64,000 bases of DNA, from NCBI RefSeq assembly GCF_002847825.1, contig NZ_PKIZ01000002.1, positions 125,047 through 189,046 on the forward strand, written 5' to 3'. The notes under the pieces were generated by a model, which saw only the letters and a list, made by a program, of their open reading frames with translations, did no database searches and was not told the DNA's origin. The first letter of the stretch is position 1; the number at the start of each line of letters is the position of its first letter. Made by a program: the position numbers and the translations under genes. The stretch comes from Kytococcus schroeteri (GTDB taxonomy: Bacteria > Actinomycetota > Actinomycetes > Actinomycetales > Dermatophilaceae). Shown in pieces: positions 25,084 to 38,041 of this stretch.

Positions 25084-26772
25084 ATGAGCACCCACCGCAA
25101 GTCCGCGGCCGTCGCAGCCGCCGTCTGCGCCGCCGCACTCACCCTGTCCGGGTGTGCGGAGTCCCAGCGCGACAAGGGGGGTGAGGGCTCCGGCGGGGGT
25201 GAACAGGCCGCCGGCGGCACGCTGACCTTCGGCGCGGCCGGCGAGCCCAAGCTCTTCGACCCCTTCTACGCCACCGACGGCGAGACCTTCCGCATCACCC
25301 GCCAGGTCTTCGAGGGGCTGCTGGAGATCGAGCCCGGCACCGCCAAGGTGGGCCCGGGGCTGGCCACCAAGTGGGAGTCCAACGACGACGGCACCCAGTG
25401 GACCTTCACCCTCAAGGAGGGGGTGACGTTCCACGACGGCACCCCCTTCAACGCCGAGGCCGTGTGCAAGAACTTCGAGCGCATGTACAACCAGACCGGT
25501 GCCGGCCAGAGCCCGTCGGTCTCCGCCTACTGGCAGGACACCATGGGCGGCTTCGCCGACGGCAAGGTCGACTCCCTCTACAAGGGCTGCAAGGCCCCCG
25601 AGGACAACAAGGCCGTGGTGACCATCACCGAGCCCACGTCCAAGTTCCCCACCATGCTGACGCTCTCCTCGCTGGCCATGCAGTCCCCCACGGCCATGGA
25701 CAAGTACAAGGCCAACGACGTGAAGGCCCAGGGCGAGGGCTTCACCTACCCGGAGTACGCCACCAAGCACCCGACCGGCACCGGCCCGTTCACCTTCGCC
25801 GGCTACGACCGCGCCAACAAGACCATCAAGCTGAAGCGCAACGAGGACTACCACGGTGACAAGGCCAAGCTCGACGAGCTGATCTTCAAGGTCATCCCCG
25901 ACGAGTCCACCCGCAAGCAGGAGCTCAAGGCCGGGTCCATCGATGGCTACGACCTGCCCAACCCCATCGACTGGAAGTCGCTGGAGGACGAGGGCAACCA
26001 GGTCATGAAGCGCGACCCCTTCAACATCCTCTACCTGGGCCTCAACGCCAAGGAGAACCCGAAGCTCAAGGACCCGAAGGTGCGCCGGGCCATCGCCATG
26101 GCCATCAACAAGGAGCAGCTGGTCAAGAGCCAGATGCCCGAGGGCGCCAGCGTGGCCACGCAGTTCATGCCCGACACCGTGAAGGGATACAACTCCGAGG
26201 TCGAGGCGATCCCGCACGACACCGAGGGCGCCAAGAAGCTGCTCAAGGAGGCCGGCGCCGAGGACCTGACCCTCGAGGTGTGGTGGCCGTCCGAGGTGTC
26301 CCGCCCCTACATGCCGGACCCCCAGAAGATCTTCGAGGCCATCCAGGGTGACCTCGAGGCGGCCGGCATCACCGTCAAGGCGAGCTCCAAGCCGTGGAAC
26401 GGTGGCTACCTCGACGGCGTGGACACCGGCAAGGCGCAGGCCTACCTGCTGGGCTGGACCGGCGACTACGACTCCCCGGACAACTTCATCGGCACCTTCT
26501 TCGGCACCACCGACAACCGCTTCGCCACCGGCGAGTACCCGTGGGGCAAGAAGCTGGCCACCGACCTGAAGAAGGCCGACGCCATCGTGGACGACGCCGA
26601 GCGGGAGAAGCGCTACCAGGAGCTCAACGCCGAGCTGATGGACGAGCAGCACCTGCCCGCCGTGCCGCTCACCCACTCGCCGCCCGCCCTCGTGGTGAGC
26701 TCCAAGGTGCAGGGCCTCGTGGCCTCCCCGCTCACCGCCGAGCGCTTCGCCTCCGCCTCGCTCTCGGAGTGA
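25084..26772 (+). CDS. peptide/nickel-type ABC transporter substrate-binding lipoprotein
   Basis: A 562-residue SBP family 5 protein (DppA/OppA type). A lipoprotein signal ends in the lipobox LSGC (Cys24), followed by a Gly/Ser-rich linker. The family motif around [22 protein letters not shown] and the YLGLNAKE and [11 protein letters not shown] segments are present. It captures oligopeptides or similar solutes outside the membrane and delivers them to the permeases encoded next. An AGGAG ribosome-binding site precedes ATG 25084. It is the first gene of a five-gene operon. Confidence 0.93.
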   Translation: MSTHRKSAAVAAAVCAAALTLSGCAESQRDKGGEGSGGGEQAAGGTLTFGAAGEPKLFDPFYATDGETFRITRQVFEGLLEIEPGTAKVGPGLATKWESNDDGTQWTFTLKEGVTFHDGTPFNAEAVCKNFERMYNQTGAGQSPSVSAYWQDTMGGFADGKVDSLYKGCKAPEDNKAVVTITEPTSKFPTMLTLSSLAMQSPTAMDKYKANDVKAQGEGFTYPEYATKHPTGTGPFTFAGYDRANKTIKLKRNEDYHGDKAKLDELIFKVIPDESTRKQELKAGSIDGYDLPNPIDWKSLEDEGNQVMKRDPFNILYLGLNAKENPKLKDPKVRRAIAMAINKEQLVKSQMPEGASVATQFMPDTVKGYNSEVEAIPHDTEGAKKLLKEAGAEDLTLEVWWPSEVSRPYMPDPQKIFEAIQGDLEAAGITVKASSKPWNGGYLDGVDTGKAQAYLLGWTGDYDSPDNFIGTFFGTTDNRFATGEYPWGKKLATDLKKADAIVDDAEREKRYQELNAELMDEQHLPAVPLTHSPPALVVSSKVQGLVASPLTAERFASASLSE

Positions 26773-26879
26773 GCCACCCGGGGGCCGTGCACCTCGGCCC
26801 CCGCCGACCGGCGCCCGGGGCGTCACCCTGACGCCCCGGGCGCACCCGTACCCCGGACCACCCCGACAGGAGTGCGCCT

Positions 26880-27890
26880 GTGATCCGCTTCATCGCGCGC
26901 CGTCTGCTCCAGATGGTGCTCGTCCTGGTCGTCCTGAGCGTCCTGCTCTTCTTCTGGCTGCGCTCGCTCCCCGGCGGCGCCGTGTCCGCCCTGCTGGGCG
27001 ACCGCGGCACCCCGGAGGCCCGCAAGGCCCTCGAGGCACAGCTCGGCCTGGACCAACCCCTGCCCCTGCAGTACGTCGCCTTCCTCAAGCGCTGCCTCTC
27101 CGGCGACTTCGGCGTCTCCACCGGCCTCGTGCCCGGCACGCCCGTCACCGAGATCCTCGTGCAGCGCGCCCCGGCCACCATCGAGCTGACCGTCGTGGCC
27201 ATCACCCTGGCCTGCCTGGCCGGCATCCCCCTGGGCTACCTCGCGGCCCGTCGCCGCGGTGGCCTGTTCGACAACCTCTCGGTGGTCAGCTCGCTGGTGG
27301 GTGTGGCCGTGCCGGTGTTCTTCCTGGCCTTCGTGCTCAAGTGGATCTTCGCCACCGAGCTCGGCTGGCTGCCGGTCTCCGGCCGCCAGGACCCGAGCCT
27401 GCACGCCACGCACATCACCAACTTCTTCGTGCTCGACGGGCTCATGACCCGCGAGTGGGACGCCGCCTGGGACGCCCTGCTGCACCTCGTGCTGCCCGGC
27501 CTGGCCCTGGCCTCCATCCCGTTCGCCGTGATCTTCCGCATCACGCGCGCCTCGGTGCTGGACGTCCTCGACGAGGACTACGTGCGCACCGCGCAGTCCA
27601 AGGGCCTGGCCTCCCGCGTGATCCGCGGCCGCCACGTGATGCGCAACGCGCTCATCCCCGTGGTGACGGTCATCGGCCTGCAGATCGGTGCGCTCCTGGC
27701 CGGTGCCGTGCTCACCGAGACGGTCTTCTCCATCGCCGGCATCGGCGAGGCGCTGGCCATCTCCTTCCGCCAGCGCGACTACCCGATGCTGCAGCTGCTC
27801 GTCATGGTGGCCGCCGCCGTGTACGTGCTCGTGAACCTGATCGTCGACATCCTCTACGCGGTCATCGACCCGCGCGTCCGGACGAGGTGA
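26880..27890 (+). CDS. ABC transporter permease, DppB/OppB type
   Basis: A 336-residue inner-membrane permease with six helices. N-terminal FIARRLLQMVLVLVVLSVLLFF is the typical DppB opening; the EAA loop with DYVRTAQSKGLASRVIRGRHVMRNALIPVVT contacts the ATPases, and LTETVFSIAGIGEAL is the family signature. GTG 26880 follows an ACAGGAG ribosome-binding site. It forms a heterodimer with the next gene product. Confidence 0.93.
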   Translation: MIRFIARRLLQMVLVLVVLSVLLFFWLRSLPGGAVSALLGDRGTPEARKALEAQLGLDQPLPLQYVAFLKRCLSGDFGVSTGLVPGTPVTEILVQRAPATIELTVVAITLACLAGIPLGYLAARRRGGLFDNLSVVSSLVGVAVPVFFLAFVLKWIFATELGWLPVSGRQDPSLHATHITNFFVLDGLMTREWDAAWDALLHLVLPGLALASIPFAVIFRITRASVLDVLDEDYVRTAQSKGLASRVIRGRHVMRNALIPVVTVIGLQIGALLAGAVLTETVFSIAGIGEALAISFRQRDYPMLQLLVMVAAAVYVLVNLIVDILYAVIDPRVRTR

Positions 27891-27894
27891 CGCC

Positions 27895-28833
27895 ATGACC
27901 CAGCCGAATCCCAGTGCCCTGGTCGACCAGTCCGTCCGCGAGGCGGGCACCGTCGACGACGCCAAGGGCGAGTCCCTGTGGATGGGTGCCTGGCGGCGCC
28001 TGCGCACCAACGTCGCCTTCCTCATCGGTCTGGCGATCGTGGTGGCCTTCCTGCTGCTCGCGCTCGTGGCCCCGTGGGTCGCCCCGCACGACCCCATCGC
28101 CGGGGTGATGCTCGACTCGGTGACCCCCTCCACCCCCATCCCCGAGGCCGCCCCCGGGCACCCGCTCGGCGGCGACAACAGCGGGCGCGACCTGCTGAGC
28201 CGCCTCATCGTGGGCAGCCAGCAGACGCTCATGGTGGGCGTGCTGGCCACCGCCGGCGGCCTGCTCGGCGGCCTCGTCCTGGGCACCCTGGCCGGTGCCT
28301 TCGGTGGCTGGGTGGACGCGCTGGTCATGCGTGTGGTGGACGTGATGCTCTCGATCCCGTCCATCCTCATGGCCTTCTCCGTGGCCGCCCTGTTCTCGCA
28401 GCCGACGCTCAAGACGGTGATCCTCGCCATCGCCATCGTGCAGGTGCCGATCTTCGCCCGCCTGCTGCGCGGCTCGATGCTGGCCCAGCGCGACAGCGAC
28501 CACATCCTGGCCGCGCGGGCCGCGGGCGTGAAGTTCGGGCCCATCGTGTTCCGGCACATGATCCCCAACGCGCTCGGCCCGGTGATCGTGCAGACCACCC
28601 TGGTCATGGCCACGTCCATCATCGACGCCGCAGCGCTGAGCTTCCTGGGCGTCGGTGCCGCCGACACCCGCCGGCCCGAGTGGGGCCAGATGCTCGGTGA
28701 GGCCCAGGAATTCATCGACTCCTACCCGCACATGGCCGTCTACCCGGCCCTCTGCATCATCGTCGTGGCCCTCGGGTTCACGCTGATGGGCGAGGCGCTG
28801 CGTGAGGCCCTCGATCCGAAGAGCCGGAGGTGA
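27895..28833 (+). CDS. ABC transporter permease, DppC/OppC type
   Basis: A 312-residue permease with a hydrophilic N-terminal segment, then LIGLAIVVAFLLLALVAPWVAPHDP (first helix and signature loop), GGDNSGRDLLSRLIVGSQ and the EAA-type loop ARAAGVKFGPIVFRHMIPNALGPVIV. It starts 4 bases after the DppB stop and overlaps the following ATPase gene, so it is tightly coupled. Confidence 0.93.
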   Translation: MTQPNPSALVDQSVREAGTVDDAKGESLWMGAWRRLRTNVAFLIGLAIVVAFLLLALVAPWVAPHDPIAGVMLDSVTPSTPIPEAAPGHPLGGDNSGRDLLSRLIVGSQQTLMVGVLATAGGLLGGLVLGTLAGAFGGWVDALVMRVVDVMLSIPSILMAFSVAALFSQPTLKTVILAIAIVQVPIFARLLRGSMLAQRDSDHILAARAAGVKFGPIVFRHMIPNALGPVIVQTTLVMATSIIDAAALSFLGVGAADTRRPEWGQMLGEAQEFIDSYPHMAVYPALCIIVVALGFTLMGEALREALDPKSRR

Positions 28834-29885
28834 CGCGCATGGCGACCCCCGCCACCCGCCCGTCCGCCCACCCGTCCGACCGTCCGAGCCGCCCCGGCGA
28901 GCCGCTGCTCTCCGTGCGGGACCTCACCGTGGAGTTCCACCGTCGCGGACGTGAGCCGTTCACGGCCGTGGACGGCGTCTCGTTCGACGTGCACCCCGGC
29001 CAGACGGTGGGCCTGGTCGGCGAGTCCGGCTGCGGCAAGTCGGTGACCTCGCTGGCCGTCATGGGCCTGCTGCCCGAGCGCGGCACGAAGGTCTCCGGCC
29101 AGGTGCTCTTCGAGGGCACCGACCTGCTGCCGCTGGGCTACGACAGGATGCGCGACCGCCGCGGACGCGACCTGGCCATGATCTTCCAGGACCCGCTGAG
29201 CTCGCTGAACCCGGTGGTGCCGATCGGCCTGCAGGTCAGCGAGGTCATCGAGCGCCACAAGGGACTGAAGCGCAAGGAGGCGATGGCGCAGGCCAAGGTG
29301 ATGCTCGACAAGGTGGGCATCCCCGACCCGGACCGGCGCCTCAAGGAGTACCCGCACCAGCTGTCCGGCGGCATGCGCCAGCGCGCGCTCATCGCCATGG
29401 CGCTGGCCTGCGAGCCGCGGCTCCTCATCGCCGACGAGCCCACCACCGCCCTGGACGTGACCATCCAGGCGCAGATCCTGCAGCTGCTCAAGGACCTCGT
29501 GCGCGACTCCGGCACGGCGCTCATCATGATCACGCACGACATGGGCGTGGTCGCCGGGCTGTGCGACGAGGTGAACGTGCTCTACGGCGGCCGCGTCGTG
29601 GAGCGCGGCGAGCGGCACCCGCTGTTCGCCCACCCCCGCCACCCGTACACCACCGGGCTGCTGGGCTCCATCCCCAGCCTCGAGGGGGATCGCGGCGCCG
29701 AGCTGACGCCGGTGCCCGGGTCCGTGGTGGACAACCTGCCGTGGACCAGCGCGTGCGCCTTCGCGCCACGCTGCAGCCAGCCGGTGGAGCTGTGCACCCG
29801 GCAGAGCCCCGAGCTCGTGGCCGACGACGCGGTCGCCGACGACCGCCGGCTGCGCTGCTTCAACCCCGTCCAGGAGGCGCGATGA
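28830..29885 (+). CDS. ABC transporter ATP-binding protein, DppD type
   Basis: A 351-residue ATPase. Walker [10 protein letters not shown]-loop [13 protein letters not shown], signature [15 protein letters not shown] and Walker [14 protein letters not shown] are intact, followed by the peptide-transport C-terminal extension (oligo_HPY) with [14 protein letters not shown], whose cysteines bind Fe-S in some family members. GTG 28830 overlaps the permease stop; ATG 28839 is an alternative. Confidence 0.92.
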   Translation: MTRMATPATRPSAHPSDRPSRPGEPLLSVRDLTVEFHRRGREPFTAVDGVSFDVHPGQTVGLVGESGCGKSVTSLAVMGLLPERGTKVSGQVLFEGTDLLPLGYDRMRDRRGRDLAMIFQDPLSSLNPVVPIGLQVSEVIERHKGLKRKEAMAQAKVMLDKVGIPDPDRRLKEYPHQLSGGMRQRALIAMALACEPRLLIADEPTTALDVTIQAQILQLLKDLVRDSGTALIMITHDMGVVAGLCDEVNVLYGGRVVERGERHPLFAHPRHPYTTGLLGSIPSLEGDRGAELTPVPGSVVDNLPWTSACAFAPRCSQPVELCTRQSPELVADDAVADDRRLRCFNPVQEAR

Positions 29886-31069
29886 GCACCAGCATCGACG
29901 AGTTCGACGGCACCGTGGCCGCCGGTGAGGACACCCGTGTCCCCGCCGGGGCCGGGAACGCGGGGCGCACCGGGCAGGACGACCTGCTGGTGGACGTGCG
30001 CGACCTCAAGGTGCACTTCCCCATCAAGCGCGGCATCGTGTTCGACCGCACCGTGGGCCACGTCAAGGCGGTGGACGGCATGAGCCTGACCATCCGCCGC
30101 GGTGAGACCTACGGGTTGGTCGGCGAGTCCGGCTGCGGCAAGTCCACCTTCGGGCGGGCGCTGCTGCAGCTGGAGCCGATCACCGACGGCTCCGTGCACT
30201 TCGCCGGACGCGACCTCACCGAGTACAAGGGCGAGGAGCTGCGCAGGCAGCGCCGCCACATGCAGATGGTGTTCCAGGACCCCTACGGCTCGCTGGACCC
30301 GCGGCAGACGGTGGAGTCCCTGCTCTGGGAGGGCATGAGCGCCCACGGCATGACCAAGGACAAGGCGGCGGCCCGCCAGAAGCTCAAGGACCTCCTCCGC
30401 GAGGTGGGGCTGCCGGCCAGCGCGCTGGGCAAGTACCCGCACGAGTTCTCCGGCGGACAGCGCCAGCGCATCGGCATCGCCCGGGCGCTCTCGCTGGACC
30501 CCGAGCTCATCGTGGCCGACGAGCCCGTCTCCGCCCTCGACGTCTCGGTGCAGGCGCAGGTCATCAACCTGCTGCGCACGGTGCAGCGCGAGCGCGGGCT
30601 GACCTACCTGGTGATCGCCCACGACCTCGCCGTGGTGCGGCACATCTCCGACACCGTGGGCGTCATGTACCTCGGCGGGCTGGTGGAGGAGGCCGACGCC
30701 GAGGAGCTCTACGCCGAGCCGCTGCACCCGTACACGCGGGCGCTGATGTCGGCCGTGCCGGTGCCGGACCCGGTGGTGGAGGACAGCCGCGAGCAGATCC
30801 TGCTCTCCGGCGACCTGCCCTCCCCCGCCGACCCGCCCTCGGGCTGCCGCTTCCGCACCCGGTGCCCGTTCGTGCAGGAGGACCGCTGCTCCACCGAGCG
30901 GCCCGCGCTGCGCACCGTGGACCTGCCGGGCGTCTCGGCCTCGCACACGGTGGCCTGCCACCACGTGGAGCGGATCGTCCACGGGGAGATCCAGCCGCGG
31001 CGGGTGGAGGCCGAGGTGGTGCAGCAGGCCGCCGACGCCGGGCTCACCGCCCGCGACACCGTGGCCTGA
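29882..31069 (+). CDS. ABC transporter ATP-binding protein, DppF type
   Basis: A 395-residue ATPase starting with ATG 29882 overlapping the DppD stop. A poorly conserved 35-residue leader precedes the domain; Walker [12 protein letters not shown]-loop [14 protein letters not shown], signature [15 protein letters not shown] and Walker [14 protein letters not shown] are present, with a C-terminal oligo_HPY extension ([16 protein letters not shown]). It pairs with DppD to energise peptide uptake and is last in the operon, followed by a strong terminator. Confidence 0.92.
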   Translation: MSTSIDEFDGTVAAGEDTRVPAGAGNAGRTGQDDLLVDVRDLKVHFPIKRGIVFDRTVGHVKAVDGMSLTIRRGETYGLVGESGCGKSTFGRALLQLEPITDGSVHFAGRDLTEYKGEELRRQRRHMQMVFQDPYGSLDPRQTVESLLWEGMSAHGMTKDKAAARQKLKDLLREVGLPASALGKYPHEFSGGQRQRIGIARALSLDPELIVADEPVSALDVSVQAQVINLLRTVQRERGLTYLVIAHDLAVVRHISDTVGVMYLGGLVEEADAEELYAEPLHPYTRALMSAVPVPDPVVEDSREQILLSGDLPSPADPPSGCRFRTRCPFVQEDRCSTERPALRTVDLPGVSASHTVACHHVERIVHGEIQPRRVEAEVVQQAADAGLTARDTVA

Positions 31070-31089
31070 CGCCGGCCGCCCACCGCACG

Positions 31090-31138
31090 GCCCAGAGGGC
31101 CGGGACCCCCGTCGCACAGGGGTCCCGGCCCTCTGGGC
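31090..31138 (+). terminator. terminator of the peptide ABC operon
   Basis: 20-bp perfect stem GCCCAGAGGGCCGGGACCCC with its complement and a 9-base loop, 20 bases past the DppF stop. Confidence 0.85.
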
Positions 31139-31151
31139 GTAGGGTCGGCGC

Positions 31152-31895
31152 ATGACGAACCCCCGCATCCTGGTGGTGCAGCACGAGGACAACTGCCCGG
31201 TCGGCCTGCTCGGCGAGGTGTGGACCTCGCGCGGCATCGAGCTCGACGTCATCCGCGCCTGGGAGGGCTGGCCGCAGGACGCCTCGGTGCGCCTGGGGGC
31301 CGCCGACGGCCTGCTCGTGCTCGGTGGCGAGATGGGCGCCCACGACGACGACCGCTTCGCCTGGCTGACCCCCACCAAGCAGTTGCTGCTCACCGCCGAG
31401 GAGGCCGGCGTCCCGCAGCTGGGCACCTGCCTGGGCCACCAGCTCATGGCCGTTGCCCACGGCGGGCGCGTGGCCCCCAACCCGCACGGCCACGCCACCG
31501 GTCTGGCCACCGTGGAGCTCACCCCCGCCGGGGAGCAGGACCCCGCCACCGCCCCGTTCGGCGGCGAGCAGGTGGTGATGTGGAACAACGACGTGGTCAC
31601 CGAGCTGCCGACAGCGGCCACGGTGCTGGCCACCTCCCCCGACGGGACGGTCGGTGCCGCCCGCTACGGCCGCCACGGCATCGGCTTCCAGGGGCACCCC
31701 GAGGCGGGTCCGGTGGTCTTCAACGCCTGGACCGTGGACAAGCCGAGCGCCGAGCAGGTGCGTGAGGACGGCATCGACGTGGCCGAGGCCGCGCGCCGCG
31801 TGGGCGAGGCGGGCGACCGGTTGCGTGCCACGTGGACGCCGCTGGCGCACTGGTTCGCCGACCAGGTGGAGGAGCGGGCGGCCAGCCGCGCCTGA
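31152..31895 (+). CDS. class I glutamine amidotransferase-like protein
   Basis: A 247-residue GATase1-fold protein with nucleophile elbow LGTCLGHQL and the catalytic His/Glu pair in GFQGHPEAG. LVLGGEMGAHDDDRFAWL is the family loop after strand 4. It resembles the stand-alone GuaA-type amidotransferases that act on small molecules such as gamma-glutamyl compounds, not true GMP synthase, because no synthetase domain is present. The partner is unknown. It sits between two terminators and is therefore probably monocistronic. Confidence 0.82.
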   Translation: MTNPRILVVQHEDNCPVGLLGEVWTSRGIELDVIRAWEGWPQDASVRLGAADGLLVLGGEMGAHDDDRFAWLTPTKQLLLTAEEAGVPQLGTCLGHQLMAVAHGGRVAPNPHGHATGLATVELTPAGEQDPATAPFGGEQVVMWNNDVVTELPTAATVLATSPDGTVGAARYGRHGIGFQGHPEAGPVVFNAWTVDKPSAEQVREDGIDVAEAARRVGEAGDRLRATWTPLAHWFADQVEERAASRA

Positions 31896-31916
31896 GTCCC
31901 CGTCCCCGCCACGACG

Positions 31917-31956
31917 CGCCGCGGCCCCCTCCCAGCACCGGGAGGGGGCCGCGGCG
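31917..31956. terminator. hairpin between the amidotransferase gene and the Usp gene
   Basis: Perfect 17-bp stem CGCCGCGGCCCCCTCCC / GGGAGGGGGCCGCGGCG with a 6-base loop, between convergent genes. Confidence 0.85.
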
Positions 31957-31970
31957 TGCAGGGGTGCCGC

Positions 31971-32888
31971 TCAGTGCGTGAGGACGGCGACCGGGCAGTG
32001 GGCCTCGGCGAGCACGCCCTGGCTCACCGAGCCGAGCAGGGCGCCGGCCACGCCGCCGCGGCCGCGGGAACCGACGACCACGAGGTCGGCCTCGGCGGAC
32101 GCCTCGGTGAGCGCGGTGACGGGGCGACCGTGCAGGGCCGTGACCTCCACCTGCACGTCGGCCAGCGCCGGCTCGTCGGCGCGGACCTGGTCCACCTGCG
32201 CCTGCACCGACTTCTCGAGGTCGGCCACGATGTCCTTCCACTCCTGGGAGTCCGGCTCGGTGACCACGTAGCCGTTGACCACGGCCATGTTCCAGGTGGT
32301 GACGGCGCGGACCCGCTGGCCCCAGTTGGAGGCCGCGTGCATCGCGAAGCGCAGGGCCTTGGTGGAGTCGCGCGAGCCGTCCACGCCCACCACGAGCAGG
32401 CCCTTCTCCGGGGGCACGCCCTCGGGCCCCACGACGATGACGGGGCAGCGCGCGTGCATCGCGACGGTGAGGCTGGTGGAGCCCAGCAGGAAGCGGGTGA
32501 GGCCGTGCTTGCGGGCGGTGCCCACCACGATGAGCTGGGCGTGCTCCTCGGCCTCCAAGAGGGCCTGGGAGCCGGTGTTCCACGGGGCGCTGAAGGTGAG
32601 CTCCGGGGCCCGGTCGAGCGAGGCGAGGATGTCCTCGACGTGCTGGCGCACCTCGGCCCCCTCGTCCACCTCGTCGCCGGCCTGGGTGAGCAGCGGGGCG
32701 TCCATGCCGAAGCCGACCGGCGCATAGGCGGTGGCCATGGTCTCCTGGGCGTGGACGGCGTGCAGCCCCACCCCGCGGCGCAGGGCGGAGCGGGCGGCCC
32801 ACTCCACGACCGCGCGGTCGCGGTCGGTGCCGTCGACCCCCACGACGACGGCGTTCTGCGGGACGGTGCTGGCTCGGTGCTCGGTCAT
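31971..32888 (-). CDS. tandem universal stress protein
   Basis: A 305-residue protein made of two UspA domains (about 10-150 and 160-305). Each has the ATP-binding G-x2-G-x9-G-[ST] motif: VVGTARKHGLTRFLLGSTS in the first and VVGSRGRGGVAGALLGSVS in the second. ATP-binding tandem Usps of this type are abundant in Actinobacteria and linked to starvation and hypoxia, often under DosR control. No recognisable DosR box was identified upstream. Confidence 0.9.
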   Translation of the reverse strand: MTEHRASTVPQNAVVVGVDGTDRDRAVVEWAARSALRRGVGLHAVHAQETMATAYAPVGFGMDAPLLTQAGDEVDEGAEVRQHVEDILASLDRAPELTFSAPWNTGSQALLEAEEHAQLIVVGTARKHGLTRFLLGSTSLTVAMHARCPVIVVGPEGVPPEKGLLVVGVDGSRDSTKALRFAMHAASNWGQRVRAVTTWNMAVVNGYVVTEPDSQEWKDIVADLEKSVQAQVDQVRADEPALADVQVEVTALHGRPVTALTEASAEADLVVVGSRGRGGVAGALLGSVSQGVLAEAHCPVAVLTH

Positions 32889-33021
32889 GGTGCCTCCCTG
32901 TTGTGTACCGCCAGCCTATGCCGCGGCAGCCCGCGGCCACGAGGGGGTCCGGTGGGTCACGCGGCGTGCATTCCCGCGGGCCGGCGAGACCCTTCTCACC
33001 CCATATGTGGTGACGCCCGAT

Positions 33022-33050
33022 GTGACTCGATCATGACCCCTCGTTATGGT
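33022..33050 (+). promoter_or_regulatory. candidate promoter of lysC-asd-ect
   Basis: GTGACT (33022-33027), 17 bases, then TATGGT (33045-33050). Each hexamer matches the vegetative consensus at four positions. It lies about 50 bases upstream of the lysC ATG and is the best candidate in this gap. Confidence 0.4.
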
Positions 33051-33100
33051 CGAGGGAGCCAGATCGCACGATGACCCCGCCCCCGACCCCTGGAGAGTGC

Positions 33101-36019
<2,919 letters not shown>

Positions 36020-36068
36020 GCGCCCGACCACCCGCTGGACGCCCGACCGACTTCCCAGGAGGGACGAC

Positions 36069-37382
36069 ATGACCCAGACGACCCCGAGCACGAACTCCCC
36101 GAGCACCACCACCCCGCACACCGCGGGGGACACCAGCATCTTCGAGGCGCGCGAGTCCTCCGTGCGCTCCTACTGCCGCCAGTGGCCGGTGGTCTTCACC
36201 ACCGCCCGCGGCGCCGAGCAGCACACCGAGACCGGCGAGACCTACCTGGACTTCTTCGCCGGCGCCGGCGCCCTCAACTACGGACACAACGACCCGGCGC
36301 TCAAGGGCGCGCTCATGGAGCACCTCTCGCAGGACGTGGTGATCCACTCCATGGACATGCACACCCCGGCCAAGCGCCGCTTCCTGGAGGCCCTCACCCG
36401 CACCGTGCTGGAGCCCCGCGGCATGGACCACAAGGTGCTCTTCCCCGGCCCCACCGGCACCAACACCGTGGAGGCCGCTCTCAAGGCCGTGCGCAAGGCC
36501 ACCGGCCGCACCGAGGTGGTGTCCTTCACCAACGGCTTCCACGGCATGACCCTGGGCTCGCTGTCGGTGACCGCCAACAAGATGAAGCGCGCCGGCGCCG
36601 GTGTGCCGCTCACCGACGTGACGCAGGTGGCCTACGACGGGCACGAGGGCGCCGCCTCGGCGGACCTGGCCGACCTCGAGGCGCTGGACGCCGCGTGGGC
36701 GCAGGCCGGGGACGACCTGCCCGCCGGCGCCATCGTGGAGCTCGTCCAGGGCGAGGGCGGCCTGAACGCCGCGTCCATGGAGTGGGTGCAGCAGCTGGCC
36801 GAGGTGTGCGCCAAGCACGACGTGAAGCTCATCGTGGACGACGTGCAGGCCGGCTGCGGCCGCACCGGCACGTTCTTCTCGTTCGAGCCGGCCGGAATCA
36901 CCCCGGACGTGGTGTGCCTGTCCAAGTCCCTCTCCGGCCTGGGTCTGCCGCTGGCGGTGACCCTGGTGCGCCCGGAGCTGGACCAGTGGGAGCCCGGCGA
37001 GCACAACGGCACCTTCCGCGGGTTCACCCCCGCCTTCGTGACCGCCGCGGCGGCCCTGGAGACCTACTGGGCCGACGACGCGTTCGCCGCCGGGGTGCGC
37101 GCCACCGCCGAGCGCCTGCACGCCGGCCTGGCCGAGCTGGCCGGCAAGGCCTCCGGCGAGGCCGAGGTGCGCGGGCGCGGGCTGATGTGCGGCATCGCGT
37201 TCGCCGACACCGAGGCCGCGGAGAAGATCGCCGCCGCTGCGTTCGAGCGCGGGCTGATGGTGGAGACCTCCGGCCCCGCCAGCGAGGTGGTCAAGCTGCT
37301 GCCGCCGCTGAACGTCACCGAGGAGCAGGTGGACCGCGCACTGGCCGTGCTGGCCGAGTCCGTGGCCGCCGTGGGGGCCTGA
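36069..37382 (+). CDS. ectB: diaminobutyrate-2-oxoglutarate transaminase EctB
   Basis: A 437-residue PLP aminotransferase that converts aspartate semialdehyde and glutamate to 2,4-diaminobutyrate. FFAGAGALNYGHND is the family opening, GPTGTNTVEAALKAVRKATGR binds phosphate, IVDDVQAGCGRTGTFF holds the PLP aspartate, and LSKSLSGLGLPLAV carries the Schiff-base lysine. The 20-residue N-terminal extension is serine/threonine-rich and variable. AGGAGG precedes ATG 36069. Confidence 0.95.
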   Translation: MTQTTPSTNSPSTTTPHTAGDTSIFEARESSVRSYCRQWPVVFTTARGAEQHTETGETYLDFFAGAGALNYGHNDPALKGALMEHLSQDVVIHSMDMHTPAKRRFLEALTRTVLEPRGMDHKVLFPGPTGTNTVEAALKAVRKATGRTEVVSFTNGFHGMTLGSLSVTANKMKRAGAGVPLTDVTQVAYDGHEGAASADLADLEALDAAWAQAGDDLPAGAIVELVQGEGGLNAASMEWVQQLAEVCAKHDVKLIVDDVQAGCGRTGTFFSFEPAGITPDVVCLSKSLSGLGLPLAVTLVRPELDQWEPGEHNGTFRGFTPAFVTAAAALETYWADDAFAAGVRATAERLHAGLAELAGKASGEAEVRGRGLMCGIAFADTEAAEKIAAAAFERGLMVETSGPASEVVKLLPPLNVTEEQVDRALAVLAESVAAVGA

Positions 37383-37400
37383 GCGCCCCACCCCCTGACG

Positions 37401-37427
37401 CGGGCGCCGGGACACCTCCGGCGCCCG
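37401..37427 (+). promoter_or_regulatory. hairpin between ectB and ectC
   Basis: Perfect 10-bp stem CGGGCGCCGG / CCGGCGCCCG with a 7-base loop, 19 bases past the ectB stop. It could act as a partial terminator or RNA-processing element. Confidence 0.5.
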
Positions 37428-37487
37428 CCCCCATCGACCGACCTGACCCGACCCCCTGACCCGACCGACACGACGAAGGAGACGAGC

Positions 37488-37904
37488 ATGAAGGTCATCC
37501 ACCTCGAGGAGCTCAACGGCACCGAGAACGACGTCGAGCACGGCAACTGGCGCTCCCGCCGGTTCTTCCTGGCCGACGAGGGCGTGGGTTTCTCGTTCCA
37601 CCAGACGATCCTCAAGGCCGGTACGAGCACCGACATGTGGTACGCCAACCACATCGAGGCCGTGTACGTCTACAAGGGCAAGGGCACGCTCACCAACCGG
37701 GAGACCGGCGAGGAGTTCGAGCTGCGCCCGGACACGATGTACCTGCTCAACGACCACGACAAGCACACCGTGACCGTGGAGGAGGACATCCACTGCGTGT
37801 GCACCTTCAACCCGCCGGTGACCGGCCGTGAGGTGCACGACGAGCACGGCGTGTACCCGCTGCTGGACGCCGAGGGCAACCGCCTGGACACCCCGCAGGG
37901 CTGA
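37488..37904 (+). CDS. ectC: L-ectoine synthase EctC
   Basis: A 138-residue cupin that cyclises N-gamma-acetyl-diaminobutyrate to ectoine. The N-terminal MKVIHLEELNGTENDV, HQTILKAGTSTDMWYANHIEAVYVYKG cupin strand set (metal ligands Glu and His), and LLNDHDKHTVTVEEDIHCVCTFNPPVTG are all present, with the standard length. A GAAGGAGA site precedes the ATG. Confidence 0.96.
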   Translation: MKVIHLEELNGTENDVEHGNWRSRRFFLADEGVGFSFHQTILKAGTSTDMWYANHIEAVYVYKGKGTLTNRETGEEFELRPDTMYLLNDHDKHTVTVEEDIHCVCTFNPPVTGREVHDEHGVYPLLDAEGNRLDTPQG

Positions 37905-37936
37905 CTGGACGGACCCCGGGGCACGTCCCCGAGCCC

Positions 37937-37980
37937 GACCGATCGGGCACCGCGGCAGGTGCCGTGGTGCCCGATCGGTC
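37937..37980 (+). promoter_or_regulatory. long hairpin between ectC and ectD
   Basis: A 20-bp stem beginning GACCGATCGGGCACC, with one G-U wobble and a 4-base loop, 33 bases beyond the ectC stop and 61 bases before ectD. No U-tract follows. It is the strongest structure in the cluster and may attenuate ectD. Confidence 0.65.
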
Positions 37981-38041
37981 GTTCCCGCCGAGAGGAAGAA
38001 CACCACAGACCACCCGACCGCGTGATGCGAGGAGGCACACC

